64,000 nucleotides of DNA, from positions 248,001-312,000 of the forward strand of contig NZ_VXJV01000001.1 of NCBI RefSeq assembly GCF_008692785.1, given 5' to 3'. Both the position numbers and the translations under genes were made by a program. Positions 10,186-18,922 of the stretch are shown piece by piece (within the stretch, counting starts at the first letter, position 1; every line of letters starts with the position of its first letter). The notes beneath the pieces are model-generated. The model was not told where the DNA came from, ran no database searches, and saw only the letters and a list, made by a program, of their open reading frames with translations. Origin of the DNA: Salmonella enterica subsp. diarizonae. GTDB lineage: Bacteria; Pseudomonadota; Gammaproteobacteria; Enterobacterales; Enterobacteriaceae.

Positions 10186-12888
10186 CTACCAATGAGCTGT
10201 ATGCTCCCAATCGGGATCAACATAAAATGAATCATCAGTACCTTCATATTTACCAATCAAATATAATAGATTAGCTTGTTCTTTTTTTGGACGATACTTA
10301 GTCATTTCCCGTAGAGTTATTAATGCTGACTGGATATTATGATATTTCAATGTAAATTCTTCAATAAGTGAGAAAAACTCACAATTTTGAGCATAAAGGC
10401 ACAAAGTTCCCCTCCACCAGTCATTCTTTAAATAAGGAACTATTTCAATTGATCTATTCTGTAAAAGCTCTAATGATGCTAAATGCTCTTGATATCGTAA
10501 ATGACCGAAAGAGTAAGTTCCAGATATTGCATCATGAACAAGCATATTGCACGGATCAATTAGCTCTCCTACAGCAGTAGAACAGGTTTCATTGTCATAA
10601 TTAAAGCTACTATCATTAGCGATGAATTTTATAATATCACTCTTTGTACCTGAACGAAGATTTCGAGAATGCAAAGCATAAGCAATTTTTATTGCTGCTT
10701 TTTGCAAAATACTTTGCGATAGAGTCGTTCTACGTATAGCTTTATATGTATCATATACACCACAAAAAAGTTCGAGTCTTTTTGTGAAAATTTCACTTTC
10801 ACTTCGTGGTATATCAATACCTTTTTCAGCAAGATCACATAACAATGTTGCAAGAAGAGGAGTTTTAACTATTTCGGCAATCTCTTTACCTTTGATGCTT
10901 TCAATTATCCGCTCACCAAGAATCACATCATTATTTTTAAACCATGAGGTGATAAATTTATAAAGTTGCTGTTCGCTGAAAGGTAAAAGAGTTATACCTA
11001 AGAAATTAACTTTCGAAAGATAACTCACGCAATCTCTACTTGAGATCAATATTTGAATTAAAGGATGCTTTGTTTTAAATTCATTTATAGCATCGATTAT
11101 ACCTGGATATTTGGCATATGCTTCGTCGAGACCATCAAGCACTAATTTGATTTTTACTTCATCAGAAAAATAATTCTTGATACTGATAATATTATCTTGG
11201 TTGGACTCCAAATCCTTTGCGGTTAATATAAGCGAAAGTAAAATATCATAATGCCCTATTTTATCATCTAAAGATACATTAATTTTACTCATGTATCTAT
11301 TTAGTGGGATATAGATAACTTTACTATTTGAGTCACTTAATAGTTTTTTAACGTACATTTGTAATGTTGTAGTTTTTCCTGCTCCAGCTCCCCCAAAAAC
11401 AGCAATATCATAGCTACTATCAAAAAGCTCAAAAGGCGAAATAGACAGTCCGTCACTGTATTCTTTAGATTTTTTGGTTATTGTTATAAATTTCTTACTA
11501 TCCTCAACTTTATTAATGAGTATGTCCAAAGCATTAAGTGTTTTTTGCGTATCTGTTAAAAAGAGAGCTAAATCCACACACTCTTTGCTTTTGTTAATAT
11601 CATATATGTTTTGCTTATAAGCTTTGCACTTACTTTCAATCCATCTATCAATTTTATCATTCTGAAAAATTATAGAAATTTGTGGCTCATCTATATATTC
11701 ATTTGATAAAACCGTAAGCTCTTGTTTTTGTGAAATAATTTTTTTGATAACTTTTATTGCATTGAGAAATTCAGGGAAAACACTTTGTTTATGCTGTTCT
11801 GATACCTTATGTATATTTTCTTTAGAAATAAAATTTTCAATCGCATCGATTTCTTGTTTAGAGAAGGAATTAGAAACGATTTTTTTAAGGATTTTATTGC
11901 ATTCTATAGCTAAAGGCAAAATCACACTATCGCTACCAAGAGATAGCATTCCATTAATTGATGAATCGATATAGGATACGATTCTATTTATCGATTGAGT
12001 ATTAGTGGAAATAAGTTGCTGAACTTGGTCAATATCCTTTTTTATTTTTTGATTAGTTTTAGATTTGAACTTTAACATTGCTTTATTATAAGCATCATCT
12101 ATAACATCACTTGGTTGGGTTAAAGGATAGTACCCTAAAATTTTTTCTAATGAACGAAATACTTCTTTATTCAATAAATCCCATGAACCTTTCGACAGGA
12201 TAATATTTTCTTTTTTTATGGAGAACGTGCTATCAAGTAATATGTTGCTGTCTATCGTCCCCATAAAAAATGCCAAATCACTGTAACAATTAAGTTCATC
12301 AATGGAATATTTTTGATTTAAAGCAGCTATTAACTCTAAATTATTTAATTGTTGCACATCATGTAATTGAAGTTTGTCACTGATTGAAAGTAGATTTTCT
12401 AAAAGTAAGGGTTTATATTTTTTGATTAATTCTATGACTTGCGGGCCATCTAAAATTTCAACATTTTTGTCACCAAAACGAAGCTGTTCATGAATTTCAG
12501 AAAGTAATCTCTGACTAATCTGAAATGGAGAAGCCAAATAAACATAATCAGGGAGTTGTTCGAATCCATTATGCAATTTTACTTTTTTTGATAAGCACTG
12601 TCTTAATTGAAGTATAAGGTCCGAGAGTATATTTTTTTCTGATGTATTTGGTTTTTCACCAATTTTCTTTGTTTGTATAACATATATACATGTCCCCTTC
12701 AAAGGAATATCATGTATCGCTACTAAATCTTTCCCATACTCATAAGGGCCACCTACAAAATCCACTCGTGAAAACGACATCGACTCAAAAAGTGGCTTAA
12801 GTACATTTTTTGAAAAATCATCCTCTTTTAATGCTTGTATGGCTTTCAAATAGAGATTTAGATTACTGTCGTCATCGTGGCTATACAT
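10186..12888 (-). CDS. NACHT NTPase with N-terminal Mrr-like nuclease domain, probable anti-phage protein
   Basis: A 900-residue STAND-type protein. Residues about 20-170 resemble an Mrr-like PD-(D/E)XK nuclease: E50-Y-G-K-D54-L-V followed by Q72-T-K74. Residues about 180-480 are helical. The NACHT NTPase has Walker A GGAGAGKTT (about 499-507), Walker B LVLDGLDE (about 582-589) and a sensor-like ILISSRD (about 613-619). FGHLRYQEHLASLELL (about 794-809) matches the winged-helix/arm motif typical of NACHT proteins. There are no obvious C-terminal TPR or WD repeats. Bacterial NACHT proteins with effector nucleases sense phage products and kill or arrest the infected cell. Function here is inferred from domains and from its place in a mobile element. 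Confidence 0.85.
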   Translation of the reverse strand: MYSHDDDSNLNLYLKAIQALKEDDFSKNVLKPLFESMSFSRVDFVGGPYEYGKDLVAIHDIPLKGTCIYVIQTKKIGEKPNTSEKNILSDLILQLRQCLSKKVKLHNGFEQLPDYVYLASPFQISQRLLSEIHEQLRFGDKNVEILDGPQVIELIKKYKPLLLENLLSISDKLQLHDVQQLNNLELIAALNQKYSIDELNCYSDLAFFMGTIDSNILLDSTFSIKKENIILSKGSWDLLNKEVFRSLEKILGYYPLTQPSDVIDDAYNKAMLKFKSKTNQKIKKDIDQVQQLISTNTQSINRIVSYIDSSINGMLSLGSDSVILPLAIECNKILKKIVSNSFSKQEIDAIENFISKENIHKVSEQHKQSVFPEFLNAIKVIKKIISQKQELTVLSNEYIDEPQISIIFQNDKIDRWIESKCKAYKQNIYDINKSKECVDLALFLTDTQKTLNALDILINKVEDSKKFITITKKSKEYSDGLSISPFELFDSSYDIAVFGGAGAGKTTTLQMYVKKLLSDSNSKVIYIPLNRYMSKINVSLDDKIGHYDILLSLILTAKDLESNQDNIISIKNYFSDEVKIKLVLDGLDEAYAKYPGIIDAINEFKTKHPLIQILISSRDCVSYLSKVNFLGITLLPFSEQQLYKFITSWFKNNDVILGERIIESIKGKEIAEIVKTPLLATLLCDLAEKGIDIPRSESEIFTKRLELFCGVYDTYKAIRRTTLSQSILQKAAIKIAYALHSRNLRSGTKSDIIKFIANDSSFNYDNETCSTAVGELIDPCNMLVHDAISGTYSFGHLRYQEHLASLELLQNRSIEIVPYLKNDWWRGTLCLYAQNCEFFSLIEEFTLKYHNIQSALITLREMTKYRPKKEQANLLYLIGKYEGTDDSFYVDPDWEHTAHW

Positions 12889-13627
12889 AGGTTATATACC
12901 TTATGCTTGAAAATATTAGTTATAGGCATTTTGCCATAATTATCAAAAGGTAAGAAGAGTTTTGAGTAACTTTTTGCTCTTAGTCACAATAATAGTTATT
13001 GTAATGCGATAAATCAAACTCTCTCAGCACGATATAGTATTGCGCAATGTTACAATTAACATATTAAATTAATATATTACTCTTAATAACAACACCGCAA
13101 TAAAAAACTGATTCCATTTGATATATAATTCATATTTTAACGCGCATTTTATTTAAAAAAATAACAAAGGAGAATGAAAAATAAAACCACTCAACCCTCA
13201 CAAATTATGTTCCTAAAACACATTAAAATGCAGATATTTATATATTGTACAAACCACATTTTTCAAGTCGCTACAAAAGTTACATTTATGACCATGATTT
13301 CTACCTTACCTATTCTCTCGCATATTATTATAGATAGGAAAAATCTAACTATATTCTCAATTTATGCTCACTACTCTTATAGCATGATCAGGAAAGAAAT
13401 GTTCTAAAGGAGATGGTATTAATAGTGGGCGTATATTAGAAACATGAATTAAATGTGAAAGATTCATACCAGACCCAAAATTATACATTTTAAGTATAAA
13501 CAGCATGAATCTTAAATCATTTGAGACACTCCTTTACTTGGTGTTTATTTTAACACCATTATACACTTGACGTTTTATTATTATCTTTTATATATAAATC
13601 ATATCATATTAAAATTTAGGTATTTCT
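12889..13627. other. AT-rich region upstream of mobC, possible oriT
   Basis: A 739-bp gap between the divergent NACHT and mobC genes. GCGCAATGTTACA at 13042-13054 closely resembles GCGCAATTGTTACA at 16709-16722. A 77-codon ORF at 13174-13407 is preceded by AAAGGAG only one base from its ATG; its AT-driven composition makes it doubtful. TGGTGTT/AACACCA (13539-13545 and 13552-13558) forms a hairpin 70 bp before mobC, the place where an origin of transfer often lies. The nic site was not identified. Confidence 0.4.
13539..13558. repeat. Inverted repeat upstream of mobC, candidate oriT hairpin
   Basis: TGGTGTT, a six-base loop TATTTT, then AACACCA. This perfect 7-bp stem lies upstream of the mobC-relaxase pair. 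Relaxase binding at such repeats is common, but this one could also be an operator or weak terminator. Confidence 0.35.
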
Positions 13628-14065
13628 ATGCATTATAATCACCAAAAACAACAGCCAGATTTAACAAAAACATCTAGAAGAGGAAAGTTTCATACTGGAC
13701 GACTACCAGAGGATGAAATCAGATCATACTGTGTAAGTGTCAGATTAAATAAAAATGAGTTATCTATTTTAGAAGAAAAAAGAGGTTCTTATAAAAAAGG
13801 AGAATGGCTCAGGATGGCTTCGCTGAATAGGCTTCCTTTGGTATTACCAGAGATTAATAAAAGTGCATGGGTAGAGCTCGGTCGCCTTTCGCAAGACTTA
13901 AATCGCCTGCTGACCTACCTCAATAGTAAAAGTCCAGACAGCGATCCAACCCTGACAGAAATGCATGTAATCAAACGGCAGGTGCAGACACTTCGCACTC
14001 TTCTACTCCCCTCAATTTTTTGGAGTAATACAAATGAAAGGCATGCAGAAAATCAAGAGAGGTAA
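13628..14065 (+). CDS. MobC-like relaxosome accessory protein
   Basis: A 145-residue basic protein placed directly before the relaxase gene and overlapping it by 32 bp. The middle (VSVRLNKNELSILEEKRGSYKKGEWLRMASL, about 37-67) has the ribbon-helix-helix pattern of MobC/NikA-type accessory proteins that bind oriT and help open it. The C-terminal part (LNRLLTYLN, then a helix to the end) is typical of the MobC family. The position and overlap support a role in mobilisation. Assignment is by pattern, not by alignment. Confidence 0.75.
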   Translation: MHYNHQKQQPDLTKTSRRGKFHTGRLPEDEIRSYCVSVRLNKNELSILEEKRGSYKKGEWLRMASLNRLPLVLPEINKSAWVELGRLSQDLNRLLTYLNSKSPDSDPTLTEMHVIKRQVQTLRTLLLPSIFWSNTNERHAENQER

Positions 14066-15233
14066 GCATTTTACTGGAGTAGTGATCTATGCACTTGAAC
14101 CGGCTTCACACCACAAAACTGATCCCAAGGTTGTTGGTGGCAATATGGCTGGCAACCATATCGTTGACCTTATTCGCGAGTTTGGACAAACAAAAATTTT
14201 ACGACCTGATATCAAAAAACCGGTATGGCACAACTCTCTTCGCTTACCGCATGGAGAAAAATTGTCAGAAGCACAATGGGCAACCGTAGCCGACGATTAT
14301 ATGTCTCGTATGGGTTTTACTGATACACATCTTCGTTGCTATGTTCTTCATAATAATGAGGCTGGACAGCATATTCACATTATGGCCAGTCGTATTGACA
14401 TTACTGACGGAAAGTTGTATCTGGGAAAAAATGAGAACCTTATCAGCACTCGAATTATCAGTGAGCTGGAAAGAATACATGGTCTCACAGAAACAGCGAC
14501 TACTTCAAACCGACGAGCTCAGGGCATAAAGAAGCTTTCGCGCAACGAAAAGATGCTCTCTGAACGAACGGCAACTCCCTGCCCAAAAGTCGCTTTGCAA
14601 ACTTGCATCGATAATGTATTAACCAATCGCCCAGATTTGTTATCGTTCATTCAGCAACTGGAACAAGTGGGTGTAACCTGCCAGCCCAACATTGCTTCGA
14701 CGGGCAAAATGAATGGTTTTTCATTTGAATTTCAGGGGATTGCCTTCAAGGCTTCACAGCTTGGGAAAAGGTATGCCTGGTCAAATATTCAGACACTTAT
14801 TGATTACTCGCCTGGACATGTAAAACTACTTAATACAGGATCTAAATTTGCTCCTGCTCCTTGTAAACAGCCAGAAGCACAACATCCCAGCAGAGAAACT
14901 ATTCTCGATAAACTACTGCAACTCGACGAGCAAGTCAGAAATGAAAGGGAGAATGAACTTGCCCATACCATCCAATTGAACCAAAAACTACGCTTTACGG
15001 CCCATCAGATATCCAGACAACACCAATCCCACTTCCAGGTGTGGCTTCCATTTCTTAGCAGACTCATACAACTGCTCAGACAGTTGGGTAGTTCTCTGTT
15101 GTATGCGACCTCTCGTCCCTTTAGACAAATCTATCATCTTCACTTACTTGCACACAACCCTGAGTCTTTTGAAAAATTACCTTCAGAACAATCAGTTAGC
15201 AAAACTCACGGCTACAAGTCACATCACAAGTAG
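14034..15233 (+). CDS. Relaxase/mobilisation nuclease
   Basis: A 399-residue relaxase of the Pfam Relaxase type (VirD2/MOBP-like). It would nick oriT and stay bound to the 5' end of the transferred strand. Seen in the sequence: a candidate catalytic tyrosine Y19 in GVVIYAL, W-H-N-S-L-R (about 65-70), and the metal-binding H113-I-H115 in GQHIHIMASR. The C-terminal part (about 290-399) is helical and basic, without primase or helicase domains. GGAG precedes the ATG by 9 bases. No type IV secretion genes are present, so transfer would depend on a helper. Confidence 0.85.
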   Translation: MKGMQKIKRGKHFTGVVIYALEPASHHKTDPKVVGGNMAGNHIVDLIREFGQTKILRPDIKKPVWHNSLRLPHGEKLSEAQWATVADDYMSRMGFTDTHLRCYVLHNNEAGQHIHIMASRIDITDGKLYLGKNENLISTRIISELERIHGLTETATTSNRRAQGIKKLSRNEKMLSERTATPCPKVALQTCIDNVLTNRPDLLSFIQQLEQVGVTCQPNIASTGKMNGFSFEFQGIAFKASQLGKRYAWSNIQTLIDYSPGHVKLLNTGSKFAPAPCKQPEAQHPSRETILDKLLQLDEQVRNERENELAHTIQLNQKLRFTAHQISRQHQSHFQVWLPFLSRLIQLLRQLGSSLLYATSRPFRQIYHLHLLAHNPESFEKLPSEQSVSKTHGYKSHHK

Positions 15234-15412
15234 TTCACAAATTTAATTTAGTCAATAAATTATTGATCGTTTATACAGATCATTATTTTAATTATGATAG
15301 TTAATACATATCACATGATAATCATCGATCGGTACAAGCAATTTTACTAAAGAGAATTATTCATCGAGAATGGTCAAAAAGACATCAACTTAATTTAGGC
15401 CACGGAGCCACA

Positions 15413-15685
15413 ATGAGTAACCAGACAGTTCGGTGCCCCTTCTGCTTTAAGGAAAGTCCCCACGGTGTAAGAATATGCACTGGATGCCATGCAAAAGTGG
15501 TCTATGGCGAAAGCCCGGTAATAGTGGCATTTCTGTTTCAATTCGTGGCGTTCGGTCTCGCATGGTTAGCATTTTCATTGACCGGAAGCACTCCAGTCTC
15601 GGTCATTACGTTTTTCGTAAGCTGTATTGTTCTTATATATATAATTAAAAAAATCTATGCAGACAGGGTTCTGTTTATTCAATAA
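15413..15685 (+). CDS. Small zinc-ribbon membrane protein
   Basis: A 90-residue protein not recognised by name. The N-terminus carries C8-P-F-C11 and C22-T-G-C25, a zinc-ribbon arrangement. Two hydrophobic helices follow (about 35-55 and 60-78), then a short basic tail. The ATG has CGGAG upstream. It stands alone downstream of the relaxase. Similar zinc-ribbon/two-helix proteins occur in mobile elements, but I cannot give a role. Confidence 0.7.
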   Translation: MSNQTVRCPFCFKESPHGVRICTGCHAKVVYGESPVIVAFLFQFVAFGLAWLAFSLTGSTPVSVITFFVSCIVLIYIIKKIYADRVLFIQ

Positions 15686-15816
15686 AATTAATCCCACAAT
15701 AAGTAAAATTTCAGAAAATTCTTCATTCAGCAGGAGCCTGGATAACCAACTCCTGCTTTTATCATCCGCTAATTAATTTGAACTGAAAGCTCCGCATAAC
15801 TGTTATTTACGCATTC

Positions 15817-16242
15817 TCACAGTCTTTTTCTGCCCCCCATAGGTGGTGGTATAAAATTCAACGAATGAGAAATACTTTTCCTTTCATATTGCGCCAGTAA
15901 ATCTGCATAGAGTTGTTCAACCTCCATGAGGTTAGCGGAAATGTAATCCACAAGCCCGTTCAAGCAATGAAGCATTGTATGACTATTGTTGAGCTTTGTT
16001 AGCACATTAGCCTTGAGTGAAGAAACTACACCTGTGAACATCTGCATAATATTATCCACATGAAAACACGAGTTGCAGTATTGCTTACTTGAGTAATAAT
16101 ATTTAAGGTGATATCCGACGAAAAGCACATACAGCTTTCGGTAAAAAACAGCATTAATAGCATTATCACGATGCTGAGTGATATATTTATCAATCAACTT
16201 GATAAATTTTTCTTCCTGAGAAAGAGTAATATTATTGCACAT
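15817..16242 (-). CDS. Hypothetical protein, 141 residues
   Basis: An unrecognised small protein. The open frame could begin at 16272, but ATG at 16240-16242 (MCNNITLSQEEKFIKLIDKY) has AAGGATC upstream and is preferred. The sequence is mostly helical with a C-x-x-C-x-H segment (CNSCFH, about 67-72) and a basic, Pro/Gly-rich tail ending in GGRKRL. It is convergent with the zinc-ribbon gene. There are no neighbours that indicate a role. Confidence 0.6.
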   Translation of the reverse strand: MCNNITLSQEEKFIKLIDKYITQHRDNAINAVFYRKLYVLFVGYHLKYYYSSKQYCNSCFHVDNIMQMFTGVVSSLKANVLTKLNNSHTMLHCLNGLVDYISANLMEVEQLYADLLAQYERKSISHSLNFIPPPMGGRKRL

Positions 16243-17146
16243 AGCTTGATCCTTTTTTAGTTTTATAATCAAGTACTATCATGCCAACATAAAAAATCAA
16301 CAGCTAAAACAAAATATTTTTATGTCATTGCCAATGAGAAATTATTTTCATTTCGCTTCTGGAAAATATAAGAATAATACATTTAAGTTAAAAAACAATG
16401 CTCCTTTAATCGAATTTAAAACCAATTAATAAAAAACCTTCTACGGATATTTATAACAAAGTGCTTCGCACAGGCTTACGCCCTGCATACTGATACGAAG
16501 ATATTGGTTTATACTTCGCTACGGACTTTCTTGCAGCACCGCTGAGTGCACAAAGCACTCACTCGCTGAAGTAGAAATAATTTTCCAGAGGTTTTCGGCG
16601 AATGCCGGTTTTTATAATCAGGTAATACAATGATTTTCAGTTATTCTGATATCTAAGCTCTTCTGCGACAACCTTGTTCATTCATTTAATTCCAGACAAC
16701 TGTATATCGCGCAATTGTTACATTTAGTCCCAAAAATGATGGTAACCGAAGTCCATTGGCGCAACACTGAAGTTGCGCAGACTTCATTACACTTATACAC
16801 AAAAACATAAGAATATATTCGATATTGAATTAAGCAAGACAATATGACAGTTCCAATTAGTATTGTAATGCCATGGTTTCTTATTTCTTTATTTATCTTT
16901 TATCTTACGAAAGACAAATAAAATAAAACCAAGTAAATCATAACATTATATCAAATGAGTGGTAATCACTTCCATGAAGTAAATTTACTTATTTTATAAC
17001 ATGAAACATTAAATCTACCACCCATAGTATTTAATTTAATAATCCACATATCAATATAGATAAAATACTTTGTATTTTTATGAAAAAATTTGACAATTAA
17101 AAAAATATGCAATATATATTATCAGAAAACAACAAAAGGAGATAAT
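16243..17146. other. Structured non-coding region upstream of the RepL-like gene
   Basis: About 900 bp without a long gene. From 16460 to 16615 it is unusually rich in inverted repeats: GAGTGC/GCACTC around ACAAA, TACTTCGC against GCTGAAGTA, and CGGCGAATGCCGG followed by TTTTT near 16600-16615, which looks like a terminator. A second hairpin, GCGCAAC/GTTGCGC, lies near 16760-16780. A 25-codon hydrophobic ORF is listed separately. Possible roles are oriT, a replication origin or a structured small RNA; none is proven. Confidence 0.4.
16844..16921 (+). CDS. Candidate 25-residue hydrophobic peptide
   Basis: ATG at 16844 to TAA at 16919-16921 encodes 25 residues with a hydrophobic core (IVMPWFLISLFIFYL) and a charged C-terminus TKDK. 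This shape matches small membrane peptides, including type I toxins, and the upstream leader contains a hairpin. The ribosome site is weak (AAGCAAG). Low GC makes chance hydrophobic ORFs common, so the call is tentative. Confidence 0.3.
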   Translation: MTVPISIVMPWFLISLFIFYLTKDK

Positions 17147-17662
17147 ATGATAAATACAAATGTTATTCTAACCAGAGAACAAAAATCCGCGATTGCAGAA
17201 GCATTAGACGTATCATTAGACGATTTAGAAGAACTTAGAATTAAAGCCAGTAATAAAAGGAAAACCTCCTTTAAGGATGACTTTTCCATGATTTTTAAAA
17301 CAAATATCGGCACTCTGGCAAAAATGAAGCTAACACCAACTTCTTTTCGAATAATTATTTATCTTTTTTCAATCATTGATTACGGTAATATTCTTGTTAA
17401 CTTCTCTCAATCAAGGGTAGCAAAAGATTTAGGACTACAAAAATCTAATGTTTCGAGAGCATTCAAAGAGTTATTTGAAAAGAGAATACTCATTCGCAAT
17501 ACAGAAGACGACCATGTATATTTGAACTCTAATTTATGTGTAAAAGGGATTCCTCATAAATTTAATGAGGAGCAAATGGATAAATTCAAGAGATCCAAAG
17601 CAGAAACTGAGGACTTTGATAACTCGTTTAGTTTTTATAGTGTTAGAAAAAAACAATCGTGA
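17147..17662 (+). CDS. Winged-helix protein resembling RepL replication initiators
   Basis: A 171-residue protein from ATG 17147, chosen because AAAGGAG lies 7 bases upstream; an earlier in-frame start at 17090 lacks a ribosome site. Residues about 65-125 form a winged-helix unit (FSQSRVAKDLGLQKSNVSRA, then FKELFEKRILI). The order, with the IIIYLFSIIDYGNILVNFS lead-in, is like RepL-type plasmid replication proteins, though a MarR-like regulator is also possible. If it is a replication protein, the excised element might replicate. It follows a long structured non-coding region. Confidence 0.65.
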   Translation: MINTNVILTREQKSAIAEALDVSLDDLEELRIKASNKRKTSFKDDFSMIFKTNIGTLAKMKLTPTSFRIIIYLFSIIDYGNILVNFSQSRVAKDLGLQKSNVSRAFKELFEKRILIRNTEDDHVYLNSNLCVKGIPHKFNEEQMDKFKRSKAETEDFDNSFSFYSVRKKQS

Positions 17663-17781
17663 ATAAATCTCACAGTACTAAAATATATATAGAGAATGAT
17701 AAAATAATACTAAAAAGGTTGCCATTTTTAATTAGTTACAAAAAATGGCAACAATTATAATATATTATATATCTTTAAAAA

Positions 17782-18765
17782 TCACTTATCCGTGAAAAGG
17801 TTATTAAGTCCTTTTAGATCTAAGCCACGCATGTTGGACTCTTCAATAAAATCACCAAATGCCAACATTAGCTCACCTAACTTATCCACTGGTAATTTTG
17901 GTCCATTTTTCAAAATAAATGGCATTATTTTGTTCATATGATCAACCGCCGCCTGTAAAACTTTATCATCTGACCAATCTTTCATATATCGGTTTTTACG
18001 ATACCATAGTTTTCTTTCATCAGTGCGAGTTAAACTATTTGATTTAGGCTCTTCTTTCTCTTCTAAATTAATGAATAAATCTCTGGCATTGTCAATTTTC
18101 ATAGTATTACGACCATTAAATTGAGCCCACCCATTGGCAATATAATTCAAATATTCATTAATTTCTGCAGGATTCTTAGCCGCATTAGATCCTTCTAAAA
18201 TAATCACAACTGGATTACCGTTTATCTCATGTGTTTCAGATATAAATATTATATAGTCAATAGTATTAAATCTAAAGTCGTCATCTTTTTTTTCTTTCAT
18301 TCTTTGTTGTAATCGGTAAACAACTAAATCTGGTGATAGTATTTTTATTTTCTCATTTAAAATGACAAGCACACCAACTGAATTATCTAAATTAAAAATA
18401 TTTTTAGATGATTCTATTTGTTTACATGCCTGACTCAAATATGACTCAAGTAATTTTGTAATTCGAACAAACACTCTGTTTTTGATATCTTGACTATTAG
18501 GAAGATCTTTTATGACTAAATTGAAATCCCTTTCACCATAGAAAACAGGATAGTTTTCGTCATTGACATATTGCTCTAACTCAAGTTCGATTTTTTGAGA
18601 TTGTTCTTGTGTTATACATTTTTGTTCAAAAATGATCTTCCTTCCCATTCCCAAATAATCAGCCTTTTTCTCTTTTCTGAGTTCCTCACTCAATTCTATT
18701 GAATCTATGCTTTCTATTGAAGGTAATGAAAGCATGAATTTTTCAAATCGTGAGTCAATACTCAT
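17782..18765 (-). CDS. Protein of unknown function with a possible PD-(D/E)XK motif
   Basis: A 327-residue acidic/basic mixed protein that I do not recognise. Near the N-terminus, D36-Y-L followed by E47-Q-K49 on hydrophobic strands (ADYLGMG, KIIFEQK) fits a PD-(D/E)XK nuclease core. The middle contains FNTIDYIIFISETHEING and VVIILEGSNAA, both strand-like. The C-terminal 80 residues are helical. It is isolated between the RepL-like gene (convergent) and the HTH gene. A nuclease role would suit a defence function, but one motif is not proof. Confidence 0.6.
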   Translation of the reverse strand: MSIDSRFEKFMLSLPSIESIDSIELSEELRKEKKADYLGMGRKIIFEQKCITQEQSQKIELELEQYVNDENYPVFYGERDFNLVIKDLPNSQDIKNRVFVRITKLLESYLSQACKQIESSKNIFNLDNSVGVLVILNEKIKILSPDLVVYRLQQRMKEKKDDDFRFNTIDYIIFISETHEINGNPVVIILEGSNAAKNPAEINEYLNYIANGWAQFNGRNTMKIDNARDLFINLEEKEEPKSNSLTRTDERKLWYRKNRYMKDWSDDKVLQAAVDHMNKIMPFILKNGPKLPVDKLGELMLAFGDFIEESNMRGLDLKGLNNLFTDK

Positions 18766-18922
18766 AGTTAACTCCGGAATGATAAAAGATTAAAAGATAT
18801 ATGTGCTACGATATTGAATTTTCAAATCATTTACTCTTTGCAATCCATAATTAACTGAATATTATTACACTGAGCATAACCAATAATAAGCTTATTCAAA
18901 ACAACAAAAAATAGAAATTAAA

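Noticed and set aside
13174-13407. 77-codon ORF with AAAGGAG upstream
   Set aside because: The ribosome site is one base from the ATG, the composition follows AT-rich background and no domain is seen. It is mentioned only in the intergenic entry.
16440-17662. Possible retron (structured RNA before a gene)
   Set aside because: No reverse transcriptase motif is found in the 171-residue protein or elsewhere in the island.
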